A stretch of DNA of 64,000 nt from Azophilus sp965215035 (lineage in GTDB: Bacteria; Pseudomonadota; Gammaproteobacteria; Pseudomonadales; Azotimanducaceae): contig OZ244040.1 of NCBI GenBank assembly GCA_965215035.1, forward strand, positions 1,054,001 through 1,118,000. Reading direction: 5' to 3'. The notes beneath the pieces were generated by a model. It was not told where the DNA came from. It did no database searches and worked only from the letters and a program-made list of their open reading frames with translations. Below, piece by piece: positions 17,177-25,699 of this stretch (within the stretch, counting starts at the first letter, position 1; every line of letters starts with the position of its first letter). The position numbers and the translations under genes were made by a program.

Positions 17177-17821
17177 ATGCCCCCGCCCAGCGAACGGGTT
17201 CGCCTGCGCCGCCGCCGTAACCGGGGCGGCTACGATGCAACGACCATCTATCCGATTCTCGATGCCATGCCGATGTGCTCGGTCGGCTATGTCTTCGACG
17301 GGCAACCCTATGTCACGCCGACGTTGCAGTGGCGGGAAGGTGACCACATCTACTGGCACGGCTCGTCCGCGAGCCGGATGCTGCGAGCGGTGGAAACGGC
17401 GGAAGTCTGCCTGACCGTGGCCATTCTCGATGGTTTCGTCATGGCTCGTTCGGGCTTCCACCACTCGACCAACTACCGCTCGGTCATGATGCTGGGAACC
17501 GCGAGCAAGGTCGCCAATAGCGACGACAAGGAGGCACGGTTGAAGAGCCTCGTCGAGGGACTCTTTCCAGGGCGTTGGGACCTGCTGCGCCCGCCGACGG
17601 CGAAGGAAATGCGGGCGACGACGGTCATGACGATGCCAATAGACGAGGCCTCGTCGAAGATCCGCTCTGGACCACCGGACGATGCCAAGGAGGACTATGC
17701 GCTACCCATCTGGGGTGGCGTCATCCCGGTGCGCATGGAGGTGGCCGAGCCGGTGCCCGACCCACGCAACCTGAGCGGTCTCGGCCCGCCGGACCACATA
17801 CTGGACTTCCGGCTGGGCTAG
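17177..17821 (+). CDS. Pyridoxamine 5'-phosphate oxidase-related flavin-nucleotide-binding protein
   Basis: The ATG at 17177 has GGGAGA six bases upstream and gives 214 residues. The fold is the split-barrel flavin reductase type of the Pyridox_ox_2 group: ILDAMPMCSVGYVFDGQPYVTPTLQWREGDHIYWHGSSASRML is the FMN-phosphate binding block, and MARSGFHHSTNYRSVMMLGTA also matches. The biochemical role of these proteins is largely unknown; they are not PdxH itself. The gene is divergent from hisG and convergent with the SDR gene, whose stop is 32 bases away. Confidence 0.85.
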   Translation: MPPPSERVRLRRRRNRGGYDATTIYPILDAMPMCSVGYVFDGQPYVTPTLQWREGDHIYWHGSSASRMLRAVETAEVCLTVAILDGFVMARSGFHHSTNYRSVMMLGTASKVANSDDKEARLKSLVEGLFPGRWDLLRPPTAKEMRATTVMTMPIDEASSKIRSGPPDDAKEDYALPIWGGVIPVRMEVAEPVPDPRNLSGLGPPDHILDFRLG

Positions 17822-17853
17822 CAGCCGGCCGATAAAGTCGGGCGGGTGCCCGG

Positions 17854-18729
17854 TCACACCTCCATCGGGCGCAGCAGCTTCGGCCAATGTTCCATGGTGG
17901 CGCCCATGTGCTCGCCGATGTCGTCCACCGAGAAGGGTTCGTCCCCGGGTTCGCCCTGGGCGATTTCCGTCACTTGCCAGGAAAGCAGGGAAACGCGGTT
18001 GCCGCCGGCGCAGAACTGCCGGCCGGTGACCTTGGCGGCCTCGTCGGTGCAGAGCCAGACGACTACGGGGGACACCTTGTCCGGCGCAAACCGTTCCTCG
18101 GTTTCCTGGGGCATGATGTCTTCGGTGAGGCGCGACCAGGCTGCCGGGGCCAGTGTATTGACGGTAATGCCGTACTTGATGCCTTCCAGCGCCAGTACCC
18201 GGGTCAGTCCGGCAATGCCCGCCTTGGCGGCACCATAGTTGGTCTGGCCGAAGTTGCCAATCAGGCCGGAGGTGGAACTGGTGTTGATGATACGCCCTCC
18301 GGTGCCCTGTTCGAGCATCTGGTCCCAGGCGGCCTTGGCAACCAGGTAGGTGCCGCGCAGGTGGACATCCACCACCACATCCCAAAGCTCGTTGGTCATG
18401 TTTTTGAACGACTTGTCGCGCAGGATGCCGGCGTTGTTGATGCAGATGTCGATCTTGCCGAAGTTGTCCACGCAGGCACGCACCATGGCCTTGGCGGCGG
18501 CCTCGTCGGCTACCGAGCCGTAGTCGGCGGCGGCCTGGCCCCCGGCCGCCTGTATCTCGGCGACCACAGTGTCCGCCATGGCCGAACTGGCGCCGGTGCC
18601 GTCTCTGGTGCCGCCGAGGTCGTTGACCACCACCGCCGCGCCTTCGGCGGCCAAAAGCAGGGCATGGCTGCGCCCAAGCCCGCCACCCGCGCCGGTAACC
18701 AGCGCCACCTTGCCGTCAAGTTTGCCCAT
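17854..18729 (-). CDS. Short-chain dehydrogenase/reductase, MFE-2-type 3-hydroxyacyl-CoA dehydrogenase-like
   Basis: The ATG at 18729 is preceded by AGGAG and gives 291 residues. The NAD-binding motif is VALVTGAGGGLGRSHALLLA and the NNAG motif is INNAGILRDKSF. The catalytic Ser, Tyr and Lys fall in NTSSTSGLIGNFGQTNYGAAKAG. The VVVNDLGGTRDGTG stretch is typical of the (3R)-hydroxyacyl-CoA dehydrogenase domain of peroxisomal multifunctional enzyme type 2 and bacterial relatives, so a role in fatty-acid or steroid side-chain beta-oxidation is likely. The exact substrate cannot be told. It has no cotranscribed partner. Confidence 0.88.
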   Translation of the reverse strand: MGKLDGKVALVTGAGGGLGRSHALLLAAEGAAVVVNDLGGTRDGTGASSAMADTVVAEIQAAGGQAAADYGSVADEAAAKAMVRACVDNFGKIDICINNAGILRDKSFKNMTNELWDVVVDVHLRGTYLVAKAAWDQMLEQGTGGRIINTSSTSGLIGNFGQTNYGAAKAGIAGLTRVLALEGIKYGITVNTLAPAAWSRLTEDIMPQETEERFAPDKVSPVVVWLCTDEAAKVTGRQFCAGGNRVSLLSWQVTEIAQGEPGDEPFSVDDIGEHMGATMEHWPKLLRPMEV

Positions 18730-18937
18730 CGTATTCACTCCTGAAGTTGCTTGATTGTCGGATATGGGCGAAGCCGGACGTGCCGGGGGCGGTGTCGCCG
18801 TATCGCCGCAAACGCCTATTGTAGCGGCTACGCCGCACAAGTGGATGGGGTAGCCAGCCGGTTGCAAAACGTGCCGGTCGGCCCATCGGCCCCATGCCTC
18901 GCCAGGTGGGTGCGGCGGTGCCAGCATGGATGACGCC

Positions 18938-19021
18938 GGTACCAGTTTGAATCCCGAGCCTGCCGAATCCCCTGTGTGCCGTGCCTCCGCTCGGCCCACA
19001 AATTCAAACTGATACACTACC
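18938..19021. repeat. Family 1 palindromic repeat, copy A
   Basis: This is an 84-base copy whose right end is the inverse of GGTAGTGTATCAGTTTG and whose left end is GGTACCAGTTTGAAT. The middle contains CGAGCCTGCCGAATC and GCTCGGCCCACAAATT. It lies in the 674-base gap between the SDR gene and aroA. A minus-strand open stretch of about 34 codons just to its right (19017-19120) ends at a stop provided by the repeat. Confidence 0.85.
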
Positions 19022-19293
19022 GGTGAGTCTGCGGGTTGCCGTTGGCGAGTGTGTTGACCACGCCGACGGCGCTGGCGAAGAGTACCGGGTACCGTTCTTC
19101 GCGGGTGCGCAAGCCCGGGGGCTATGGAGTGGGGCTCGTGCCCGCGCCCAATAGATTGGGGAGGCAAACCCGCCTAGCGTGTGGCGGGTGGGCGCGCTGC
19201 GCCCGCCCGGAGGCCGGCCGCGAGGGCGGGCGAAAAATTCTCCAAGAACGCGGTTATCCTGTGAAACCATCGGCTCGGTGTCTGTTGTCAACA

Positions 19294-19396
19294 AATAGAT
19301 ATGTCCGGTTCTAGAACAAATAAACGGTCCGGCTTTCCGATTCGGATTCCGCCCTTTTCCGCCGCCCTCCGGAGGGAGCGGAGCGCCCGCGGGAGG
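19294..19396. repeat. 103-bp inverted repeat, left copy (upstream of aroA)
   Basis: The 103 bases are matched in inverted orientation by 21564-21666 with about nine differences by eye. The blocks AATAGATATGTCCGGT, TTTCCGATTCGG and TTCCGCCCTTTTCCGCCGCC are shared. The right end includes GCGGGAGG, which is the ribosome binding site of aroA. The core has a CCCTCCGGAGGG palindrome. Confidence 0.85.
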
Positions 19397-19403
19397 TTCG
19401 GCG

Positions 19404-20735
19404 GTGAGTTCGACGATGCGTTCGTTGACCATTGAACCACTAGCCTCGCTGTCGGGCGATGTGCGCCTGCCCGGGTCGAAAAGCATCTCCAACCGGGCGC
19501 TGCTGCTGGCGGCGATGGCGGCGGGCCGCACCCGCCTTGTCAACCTGCTGCGCGGTGACGACACCCGGTTCATGCTGGATGCGCTGGAGACGCTGGGCAT
19601 TGCGATTCACGACGACGGCGAGAATCTGCTGGTGAATGGTGTCGATGGTCCCCTGGTGACGGACGGCCGCAAGGCAAACCTTTACCTGGGGCTCGCCGGT
19701 ACCGCGCTGCGTCCCCTTACAGCGGCGCTCGCCCTGGGCAACGGCGAGTTCGTGCTCGATGGCGTACCCCGCATGCGGGAGCGGCCGGTCGCCCACCTGG
19801 TGGATGCCCTAGCCTCCCTGGGTGCCGACATCGAATACATCCGCGTACCCGGCCATGCGCCGCTGCGCGTTCGCGGCCGGGGCTTGAACGGCGGCGAAGT
19901 CGCCATCGACGGCAGCCTCTCCAGCCAATTCCTCACCTCGCTGCTGCTGGCCGCTCCGTTGGCCGGGCGGCCTGTCGAGGTGCGCGTGGCGGGCGAATTG
20001 GTATCGAAACCCTATATCGACATCACCCTGGAGCTGATGCGCCGCTTCGGGGTTGTTGTGCGTGCGCAAGCCGACTATCGACGCTTTGACGTCCCCGCCG
20101 CCGGATACCGCTCGCCGGGCCGCTATCTGGTGGAGGGCGATGCGTCGTCGGCATCGTACTTCCTGGCCGCCGGCGCGATTCGCGGGGCGGGGGTATGTGT
20201 GCACGGGGTCGGTGCGGACAGTATTCAGGGCGATGTGGCGTTCGCCGATGTGCTGACGGAAATGGGTGCGCGAGTAACAAGGCGGGGCGAGCGCATCGAG
20301 GTGGCGCCCGGGCGTCTCGAAGGCATCGAGGCGGACTTGAACCACATTCCCGACGCCGCCATGACCGTCGCCGTGCTGGCGCTGTTCGCCCAGGGCAGAA
20401 CCCGTATCGGCAACATCTACAACTGGCGCCTAAAGGAGACCGATCGGCTGGCCGCCATGGCCCGGGAGTTGCGGAAACTCGGTGCCGTCGTTGAGGAGGG
20501 CGAGGACTATCTGGCAATCGACCCGCCCGCCGAGTTGCGGCCCGCCACCATCAGAACCTATGGCGACCATCGCATGGCGATGTGTTTTTCCCTAGCCGCG
20601 CTCGGCGGCGTGTGCATTACCATCGACGACCCCGATTGCGTCGCCAAGACATTTCCCGACTACTTCGATGTGTTCTCCTCGCTGGCGAATCGCCGAGGCC
20701 TCGCCGGGCCGGGTGCTGACGGGAACCCGCCATGA
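19404..20735 (+). CDS. aroA: 3-phosphoshikimate 1-carboxyvinyltransferase (EPSP synthase)
   Basis: AroA joins shikimate-3-phosphate and phosphoenolpyruvate to make EPSP. The GTG at 19404 has GGGAGG seven bases upstream; an ATG at 19416 aligns better with E. coli AroA, so either may be used. The 443 residues show LPGSKSISNRALLLAA, the class I active-site loop LAGTALRPLTAAL, RMRERPVAHLVDAL, DGSLSSQFLTSLLLA, YLVEGDASSASYFLAAGA and RTYGDHRMAMCFSLAA. In bacteria it is often joined to pheA-hisC-tyrA or cmk-rpsA; here it stands alone between inverted repeats. Its last 76 bases overlap the convergent TetR gene. Confidence 0.96.
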   Translation: MSSTMRSLTIEPLASLSGDVRLPGSKSISNRALLLAAMAAGRTRLVNLLRGDDTRFMLDALETLGIAIHDDGENLLVNGVDGPLVTDGRKANLYLGLAGTALRPLTAALALGNGEFVLDGVPRMRERPVAHLVDALASLGADIEYIRVPGHAPLRVRGRGLNGGEVAIDGSLSSQFLTSLLLAAPLAGRPVEVRVAGELVSKPYIDITLELMRRFGVVVRAQADYRRFDVPAAGYRSPGRYLVEGDASSASYFLAAGAIRGAGVCVHGVGADSIQGDVAFADVLTEMGARVTRRGERIEVAPGRLEGIEADLNHIPDAAMTVAVLALFAQGRTRIGNIYNWRLKETDRLAAMARELRKLGAVVEEGEDYLAIDPPAELRPATIRTYGDHRMAMCFSLAALGGVCITIDDPDCVAKTFPDYFDVFSSLANRRGLAGPGADGNPP

Positions 20736-21313
20736 GCGTCGTTGGCCGCGACCCTGGGTCTCAGGGTGACGCGGGGCTTCGCCGCCGGCGCCGCTGGTGC
20801 CAGCGCATCGACTAGGATATTCAGCAACGACCGGTAGCGGGCCTTGAAATCGCGCCGTTCCCCAACAATCATCCCGGCGAGCCCTGGCGCAATCAGGGGA
20901 ACCAGCCTGGCCCCCACCAGCGCCAGCGCCAGCAACCCGGGGTCGACTGGCATCCGCAATTGGCCCTCGCCAAGCCGCGCCCTAAGCTCCCCGATGAATC
21001 CAGCGATTGCATCCGCCCGCCCCGGGGCGGCGACGGGCTCTGTCCGTTCAAGCCCTTCCCAGGCAATCAGCCTGGCCGCGGTGGCATCGATCCCTTGTGC
21101 GCCGCCCCAGGGCACCTCGGCGAGCCGGTGGCGCAATACCGCCTCGAATAGCGCCTCCTTGCCCCCAAAGTAGTGATAGATCATGCGCTTGTTGGCACCC
21201 GAACGCGCCGCCACGGCATCGATGCGGGTGCCCGCAAAGCCGGATGCCGCAAAGAGCTCCTCGGCAGCCGCGAGAATGCGGGCGCGGGTGGCGGTCGGGT
21301 TTCTTCGGGCCAT
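20660..21313 (-). CDS. TetR family transcriptional regulator
   Basis: The 217-residue protein has the TetR helix-turn-helix at the N terminus: ARILAAAEELFAASGFAGTRIDAVAARSGANKRMIYHYFGGKEALFEAVL. A ligand-binding domain follows. The last 30 or so residues (RPRVAANDAHGGFPSAPGPARPRRF) are Pro/Ala/Arg-rich and overlap aroA on the other strand, so the C-terminal tail may be a run-on after loss of the original stop. Its target is unknown; the nearby genes do not suggest one. Confidence 0.9.
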   Translation of the reverse strand: MARRNPTATRARILAAAEELFAASGFAGTRIDAVAARSGANKRMIYHYFGGKEALFEAVLRHRLAEVPWGGAQGIDATAARLIAWEGLERTEPVAAPGRADAIAGFIGELRARLGEGQLRMPVDPGLLALALVGARLVPLIAPGLAGMIVGERRDFKARYRSLLNILVDALAPAAPAAKPRVTLRPRVAANDAHGGFPSAPGPARPRRFASEENTSK

Positions 21314-21563
21314 ATAATAACCATGTGTTTACTTTGACGCGCGGGATTCTCCCCGCCTCGAGGGGCTGAGTCAACCGTTTGGTTACTTAGCAATCCAACG
21401 GCACCGTGGCCCCATGCAGTCCATGGGCAGAGGGGCGACAGAAGCAGGGTGCCCGCGGGCGGCTGTCGGTGTGGCACGGACCGGGGCTGCTCCAGCGCCA
21501 CGAAGCGGACGGGAAGCCGCGCCCGAAGCCGCTGGCGGAGGCCGCCTGGGGTGGCCGCGCCGC

Positions 21564-21666
21564 CCTCCCGCGGTCGCTCCGCTCCCTTCGGAGGGCGGCG
21601 GAAAAGGGCGGAACCCGAATCGGAAAACCGGACAGTTTCTTTGTTCTGAGACCGGACATATCTATT
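21564..21666. repeat. 103-bp inverted repeat, right copy
   Basis: This is the inverted partner of 19294-19396. The pair brackets aroA and tetR with about 2.2 kb between them. It lies in the 566-base gap between tetR and the SYLF gene, immediately before a family 2 repeat. Confidence 0.85.
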
Positions 21667-21674
21667 GAGGGTCT

Positions 21675-21763
21675 TATGTAGATTGGTTGACAAGCCACCA
21701 CATGTTGGGGCTTGCGGGCCGCATAACCACTTCATGTCGCGCTCTGTCAACTGATCGACATAA
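21675..21763. repeat. Family 2 palindromic repeat, copy 1
   Basis: The copy runs from TATGTAGATTGGTTGAC to GTCAACTGATCGACATAA, so its ends are inverted copies. The middle has GCCACCACATG and GCATAACCAC, matching copies at 54899, 58659 and 61211. It is the most diverged of the four. It is upstream of the SYLF gene. Confidence 0.75.
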
Positions 21764-21879
21764 TTCCCTCTATATCTCTATATGTTGACAACAGCCTGCG
21801 CTTTTGGAGGTGTCGAGCGCCGATAATGGTGCATAATCCGCGGCATACGGAGCCGGTTCCACTTCGCGAGGTGGTGCCC

Positions 21880-22437
21880 ATGTGGAAGAGAGTTCTACTA
21901 CCGTCCTTGTACCTACTGGCCTGCTCGGGCTTGAGCGCCGCGGCGCCGGGTGCGGGGGCGACCGCAAAGACGGAGTTGGATGCCCGGGTGCGGGCCAGCC
22001 TGCAGAAGCTCCAGCAGCAGGAACCCGCCACCGTAGAGCTGTTGGAAAAGGCATCGGGCGTGCTGGTGTTTCCCCGGGTGCTGAAAGCCGGCTTCGGCCT
22101 AGGCGGGTCACGCGGCGAAGGTGCCCTGCTCATCGGCGGCGAGCCCGTTCAGTACTATCGGACCACCTCGCTTTCCGTCGGTATTCAGCTTGGCGGGCAG
22201 GCCTTTAGCGAGGTCGTTCTGTTTATGACGAACCAGGCACTTGAACAGTTCCGGCAGAGCCGTGGTTGGGAGGCGGGCGTCGATGGCAGCATCGCCGTCA
22301 TTCGCTTTGGGATGGGCGGCGACATCGATACCCACAATCTCCGAAACCCCATCATCGGCGTTATCTTCGGAAACCAGGGCCTCATGTATGAACTATCCTT
22401 CGAGGGTTCCAGGTTCCAGAAGATCGACAAGTATTGA
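21880..22437 (+). CDS. SYLF (YSC84-like) domain lipoprotein
   Basis: The ATG at 21880 gives 185 residues with a lipoprotein signal peptide (MWKRVLLPSLYLLACSGLS, lipobox LLAC), so the mature protein is anchored in the envelope. The rest is a SYLF domain: VLVFPRVLKAGFGLGGSRGEGALL, TTSLSVGIQLGGQAFSEVVLFMTN and YELSFEGSRFQKI. SYLF proteins in eukaryotes bind lipids; bacterial members are thought to act in the envelope but the role is not settled. The 3' end overlaps ogt on the opposite strand by 56 bases. Confidence 0.88.
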   Translation: MWKRVLLPSLYLLACSGLSAAAPGAGATAKTELDARVRASLQKLQQQEPATVELLEKASGVLVFPRVLKAGFGLGGSRGEGALLIGGEPVQYYRTTSLSVGIQLGGQAFSEVVLFMTNQALEQFRQSRGWEAGVDGSIAVIRFGMGGDIDTHNLRNPIIGVIFGNQGLMYELSFEGSRFQKIDKY

Positions 22438-22939
22438 ACTGCCCCGGTTCGCCACCAACGGCCTGGCCCACAACGCTTCGCTCGAGTTCCAGCAGATGGC
22501 GCTTGGCCGGCAGCCCACCCGCGTAGCCGGTGAGCCTGCCGTTGCTGCCGATCACCCGGTGACAGGGAATGACGATGGCGAGCGGGTTGCTGGCGTTGGC
22601 ACCGCCAATGGCGAGCGCCGCCCGGGGGTTGCCGGTCGCCGCGGCAATGTCCTTGTAGCTGCGCACCTCCCCGTAGGGAATCAGTAGCAGCGCCTGCCAA
22701 ACCCGGCGCTGAAACGCCGTCCCCACCGGTTCCAGCGGCAGGTCGAAGCCTTGCCGCCGCCCGTCGAAATAATCGGCCAACTGCCGCTTCGCCTCCTGAA
22801 AGGGGGCATCGCGGCGTAGCCAGTCCGCCATCGGCCGTTTTGCCCTAGGCCCGGACGAGAAGCCCAGAATCATCAGCCGGACCCCGGTGCCGGCAAGCAA
22901 CAACCGCCCGAGGGGGCTCTCAACATGGGAGTAGAACAT
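22382..22939 (-). CDS. ogt: Methylated-DNA--[protein]-cysteine S-methyltransferase (Ogt/MGMT)
   Basis: This suicide enzyme takes O6-alkyl groups off guanine in DNA. The ATG at 22939 gives 185 residues. FQRRVWQALLLIPYGEVRSYKDIAAATGNPRA is the DNA-binding region and IPCHRVIGSNGRLTGYAGG carries the alkyl-acceptor cysteine in PCHRV. About 20 residues at the C terminus (GEPGQFNTCRSSGTWNPR) lie over the SYLF gene and look like a run-on. It starts two bases after the Ada-AlkA stop, so the two repair genes form an operon. Confidence 0.93.
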   Translation of the reverse strand: MFYSHVESPLGRLLLAGTGVRLMILGFSSGPRAKRPMADWLRRDAPFQEAKRQLADYFDGRRQGFDLPLEPVGTAFQRRVWQALLLIPYGEVRSYKDIAAATGNPRAALAIGGANASNPLAIVIPCHRVIGSNGRLTGYAGGLPAKRHLLELERSVVGQAVGGEPGQFNTCRSSGTWNPRRIVHT

Positions 22940-22941
22940 GC

Positions 22942-24333
22942 CTATTGCTCCGTACCGCGATACCACAGATGCATCAGCGCATAGCCGCGCCAGGGTGACC
23001 AGGCCCTGGCGCGGCGGCGTGCGCCGGCGGCGGTTGTGCCAAGAACCTTGATTACGCCCCAATCGCTGTCGGTAAAGGCATCTGGATCCTTGGCAACGCG
23101 CAACGCTATGTAGGACGCCGTCCAGGGGCCGATGCCGGGCAGGTCGCATAGCTGCCTTTGCAGGGACTCGCTGTCGGCACACTCGTCGAGCTGTAGCTGG
23201 CCGGATTCTACTGCCGCCGCAAGCCGCCGTATCGCCTCGCCGCGGCGGCCGGGTATACCGATCTCGGCGGGGTTGGCGGCTGCCAGCACACCGGGCAGGG
23301 CCAGGGCGTCCCCGCCGTAGCGTGCGAGTAGGTTCTCGGCGAGCCGGGTTGCGCGAGCCACGCTTACCTGTTGACCGAGCACCGCCCGCACCGCGGTCTC
23401 GAAACCGTTCCAGGCGCCGGGAACCCGCAGCCCCGGCACCGAGCGTACTTGCGCCCCAAGCAGGGAATCGCTGGACAAGTGCGCGTCTATGACCCGGGAG
23501 TCGGCGTCGAGATCGAAAACCCGGCGTATGCGCCGCAGCGGATCCGCAATCCGGTCGTGCAGGGCGAAGGGTATGCGGGCGGTCAAGCCGTCGTTTTCCC
23601 ACCGCACCTCCAGCCACCCGGATGCGTCCTCTCCCAGCCGGCGCTTGTAGGACAGCTCCCGCACAGTCTCCAGGCCTTTGAGCGCGCGCTTGGCCAGATA
23701 ACCGAATACCCAGTCGGCGTTATAGGGTTGACGGACTGCGAGGCGTAACGCCAAGGAGGCACCGCCCGGCTCGCCGCCTGGTCTCTGCAGGCGTGAAGGC
23801 GGCAAGCCGAATACCGCCTTCATCTCGTCGTTGAAGCGCCGCAAACTGCCATAGCCGGCGCACATGGCGACATCGGCCAGGCGCAGTCCGCCGGCATCGA
23901 TTAGCCGCTTGGCCAGATGTACCCGGTGCGCCCGACCAAGGCTCGCCGGGGTTGTCCCCAGTTCCGCCTGGAAGACGCGGTTCAGATGGCGGATCGAGCA
24001 ACCTAGGCGGGTGGCCAAATCCGCGACGGCATGGTCGTTGAGAAACCCCGCGTCGATCATGCGCAGGCCCTTCACTGCGGTCTGGCTGCCTAGGGTCCAC
24101 TCCGGCAGCCGCCCGGCGGCTTCCGGGCGGCAGCGCAGGCAGGGGCGGTAACCGGCCCGCTGGGCGGCGGCGGGTGTTGCAAAGTAGCGCACGTTTTCCT
24201 TTTTCGCCGGCCGCGCCGGGCAGATCGGCCGGCAATACACGCCCGTGGTCAGCACCGCGGTGACAAACCGCCCGTCAAAGCGGGGGTCGCGGCTTAGGCG
24301 GGCGCGCTCGCAGCTCTGGGCGTCGGGAATCAT
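22942..24333 (-). CDS. Ada-AlkA fusion: methyl-sensing activator joined to 3-methyladenine DNA glycosylase
   Basis: The ATG at 24333 gives 463 residues. Residues about 15-75 are the Ada zinc-binding domain with cysteines C34, C38, C65 and C68 (TTGVYCRPICPARP, YRPCLRCRPE); C34 or its neighbour would be the methylphosphotriester acceptor. An AraC-type helix-turn-helix follows (LATRLGCSIRHLNRVFQAELG). The rest is an AlkA N-terminal domain and a HhH-GPD glycosylase domain with LPGIGPWTASYIALR and the likely catalytic Asp in FTDSDWGV. The usual Ada C-terminal methyltransferase is absent and is supplied by ogt. Such Ada-AlkA fusions are known in other bacteria. Confidence 0.92.
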   Translation of the reverse strand: MIPDAQSCERARLSRDPRFDGRFVTAVLTTGVYCRPICPARPAKKENVRYFATPAAAQRAGYRPCLRCRPEAAGRLPEWTLGSQTAVKGLRMIDAGFLNDHAVADLATRLGCSIRHLNRVFQAELGTTPASLGRAHRVHLAKRLIDAGGLRLADVAMCAGYGSLRRFNDEMKAVFGLPPSRLQRPGGEPGGASLALRLAVRQPYNADWVFGYLAKRALKGLETVRELSYKRRLGEDASGWLEVRWENDGLTARIPFALHDRIADPLRRIRRVFDLDADSRVIDAHLSSDSLLGAQVRSVPGLRVPGAWNGFETAVRAVLGQQVSVARATRLAENLLARYGGDALALPGVLAAANPAEIGIPGRRGEAIRRLAAAVESGQLQLDECADSESLQRQLCDLPGIGPWTASYIALRVAKDPDAFTDSDWGVIKVLGTTAAGARRRARAWSPWRGYALMHLWYRGTEQ

Positions 24334-24403
24334 TTGCCTGCGTTGTGCAGCGGTACAGACACTATAATCCTGGAGCGTCCAAAAACCTCGCAGGATCTGG
24401 ACA

Positions 24404-25378
24404 TTGTCCGCAATCGACGTTTCTACCCGCAATCCCGTCCGGCTCGTGCCGGTCGCTATCGCCAAGCCCTGGGGGCGGGAAATCTGGTATTCCGCGATCG
24501 AGGAGCGTGGCGAAAGCCGGGTGGTTACCGCCGGGGGCGAACTGCCCCTGTCGGCCTACTTAGATGCCGTCGGTCTTGGCTCGCCCGTCATTCTGCTAAA
24601 GGTGCTCGACCCCTATCCGCAACCGGTGCGGGGCGATCTCTACTTCGAGGTACACGAGCAAAAGCGGGAGGTGTACGTGGTGACCGCGGTGGACAGCGAC
24701 GCTTGGCCCGATGGACAGGGGTGGATCAGGCTCGGGATGAATCAGCAGGCGCGGCGGCGGTTCGCCAATGACGAGGCATTCCGCGCCGCCTACCTTGGTG
24801 CCGTGCGCGACTATCGGAGCCTAAGGCGCCGCATCGACAGCGGTGAACAGGTGCCGGCCGAGCAGGAAGCCCGCGCAAGGGCCGCCATGGATGCCTTCAC
24901 CAGCCTGCGGCGCCTTGGGGTGGGCGACGTGGTAACGATACCGACATGGACGCCGCACGCACTACAGCACGGGGTGCGGGTGGCGGAATTTCAAACGGCC
25001 GCCTACGAGCGCTATATCATCTCCTTTGCACAGAAGGTATTGACCCAGGCGGGTTGGGACAGCGATCGCGCGATCGCGCAACTGTCTCTTGATCCTCCGC
25101 GTCCGCCCGTGTTTCGGACCCTGGCCCCCGGTGTCGAGCGCATCGCCTCCTTCGAGGATTTCGGTGTGTGGCGCATGGCGGTGGAACCGGGTCGTGCTGC
25201 CACCTTACCCAGGCAGGTGCCCTACGCGTTGTGTCTGGCGCTCAATGGCAACATGGCGGTTGGTCCGCTCGGGCTTGGCCCGGAGGAGGCGTGCCTGGTG
25301 CCCGGACCGGCCCTGGAGCGCTGCCGCATCTCTGCCGAGAGCGCCGTGCGCTGCCTAGTGGCGGCACCGGGATTGTGA
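24404..25378 (+). CDS. Class I mannose-6-phosphate isomerase-like (cupin) protein
   Basis: The gene starts at a TTG at 24404 (with AGGA upstream) and encodes 324 residues. VAIAKPWGREIWYSAIEERG and the block LKVLDPYPQPVRGDLYFEVHEQKREVYVVTAV resemble the metal-binding cupin of type I phosphomannose isomerases. LGVGDVVTIPTWTPHALQHGVRVAEFQTAAYERYI has the second part of the barrel. The substrate is uncertain and the family name is a similarity call, not proof of isomerase activity. It is divergent from the Ada-AlkA gene with 70 bases between starts. Confidence 0.6.
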   Translation: MSAIDVSTRNPVRLVPVAIAKPWGREIWYSAIEERGESRVVTAGGELPLSAYLDAVGLGSPVILLKVLDPYPQPVRGDLYFEVHEQKREVYVVTAVDSDAWPDGQGWIRLGMNQQARRRFANDEAFRAAYLGAVRDYRSLRRRIDSGEQVPAEQEARARAAMDAFTSLRRLGVGDVVTIPTWTPHALQHGVRVAEFQTAAYERYIISFAQKVLTQAGWDSDRAIAQLSLDPPRPPVFRTLAPGVERIASFEDFGVWRMAVEPGRAATLPRQVPYALCLALNGNMAVGPLGLGPEEACLVPGPALERCRISAESAVRCLVAAPGL

Positions 25379-25405
25379 ACGGCAGCCACCACCACCGCGC
25401 CATCT

Positions 25406-25493
25406 GGTAGTGCATCAGTTTGCATCCCGAGCCTGCTGAATCGCTGTGTGCGGTGCCTCCGCTCGGCCCATGAATTCAAACAGATACACCACC
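25406..25493. repeat. Family 1 palindromic repeat, copy B
   Basis: The left end is GGTAGTGCATCAGTTTGCAT and the right end has GAATTCAAACAGATACACC. It is followed by ACCGCGCCATCTGG, which also precedes it and follows copy C, so copies B and C are tandem units of about 97-99 bases. They lie in the 321-base gap between the ManA-like gene and usp. Confidence 0.85.
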
Positions 25494-25502
25494 GCGCCAT
25501 CT

Positions 25503-25591
25503 GGCAGTGTATCAGTTCGCATGCCCGCTCTGCCGAATCCCCTGTGTGCCATGCCTTTGCTCGGTCCACAGATTCAAACTGATACGCCACC
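25503..25591. repeat. Family 1 palindromic repeat, copy C
   Basis: This is the second tandem unit, with ends GGCAGTGTATCAGTTCGCAT and GATTCAAACTGATACGCC. It is followed again by ACCGCGCCATTGG. It lies about 110 bases downstream of the usp stop. Confidence 0.85.
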
Positions 25592-25699
25592 GCGCCATTG
25601 GATGCGGCGACAGGATTCGTAGTGAACGCACGGGAAGCCGTATTGCAACCGCCTACACCCGAAGAGTCTCTCGAACCCTTGCGTCTTGGTGCCGAGCCT

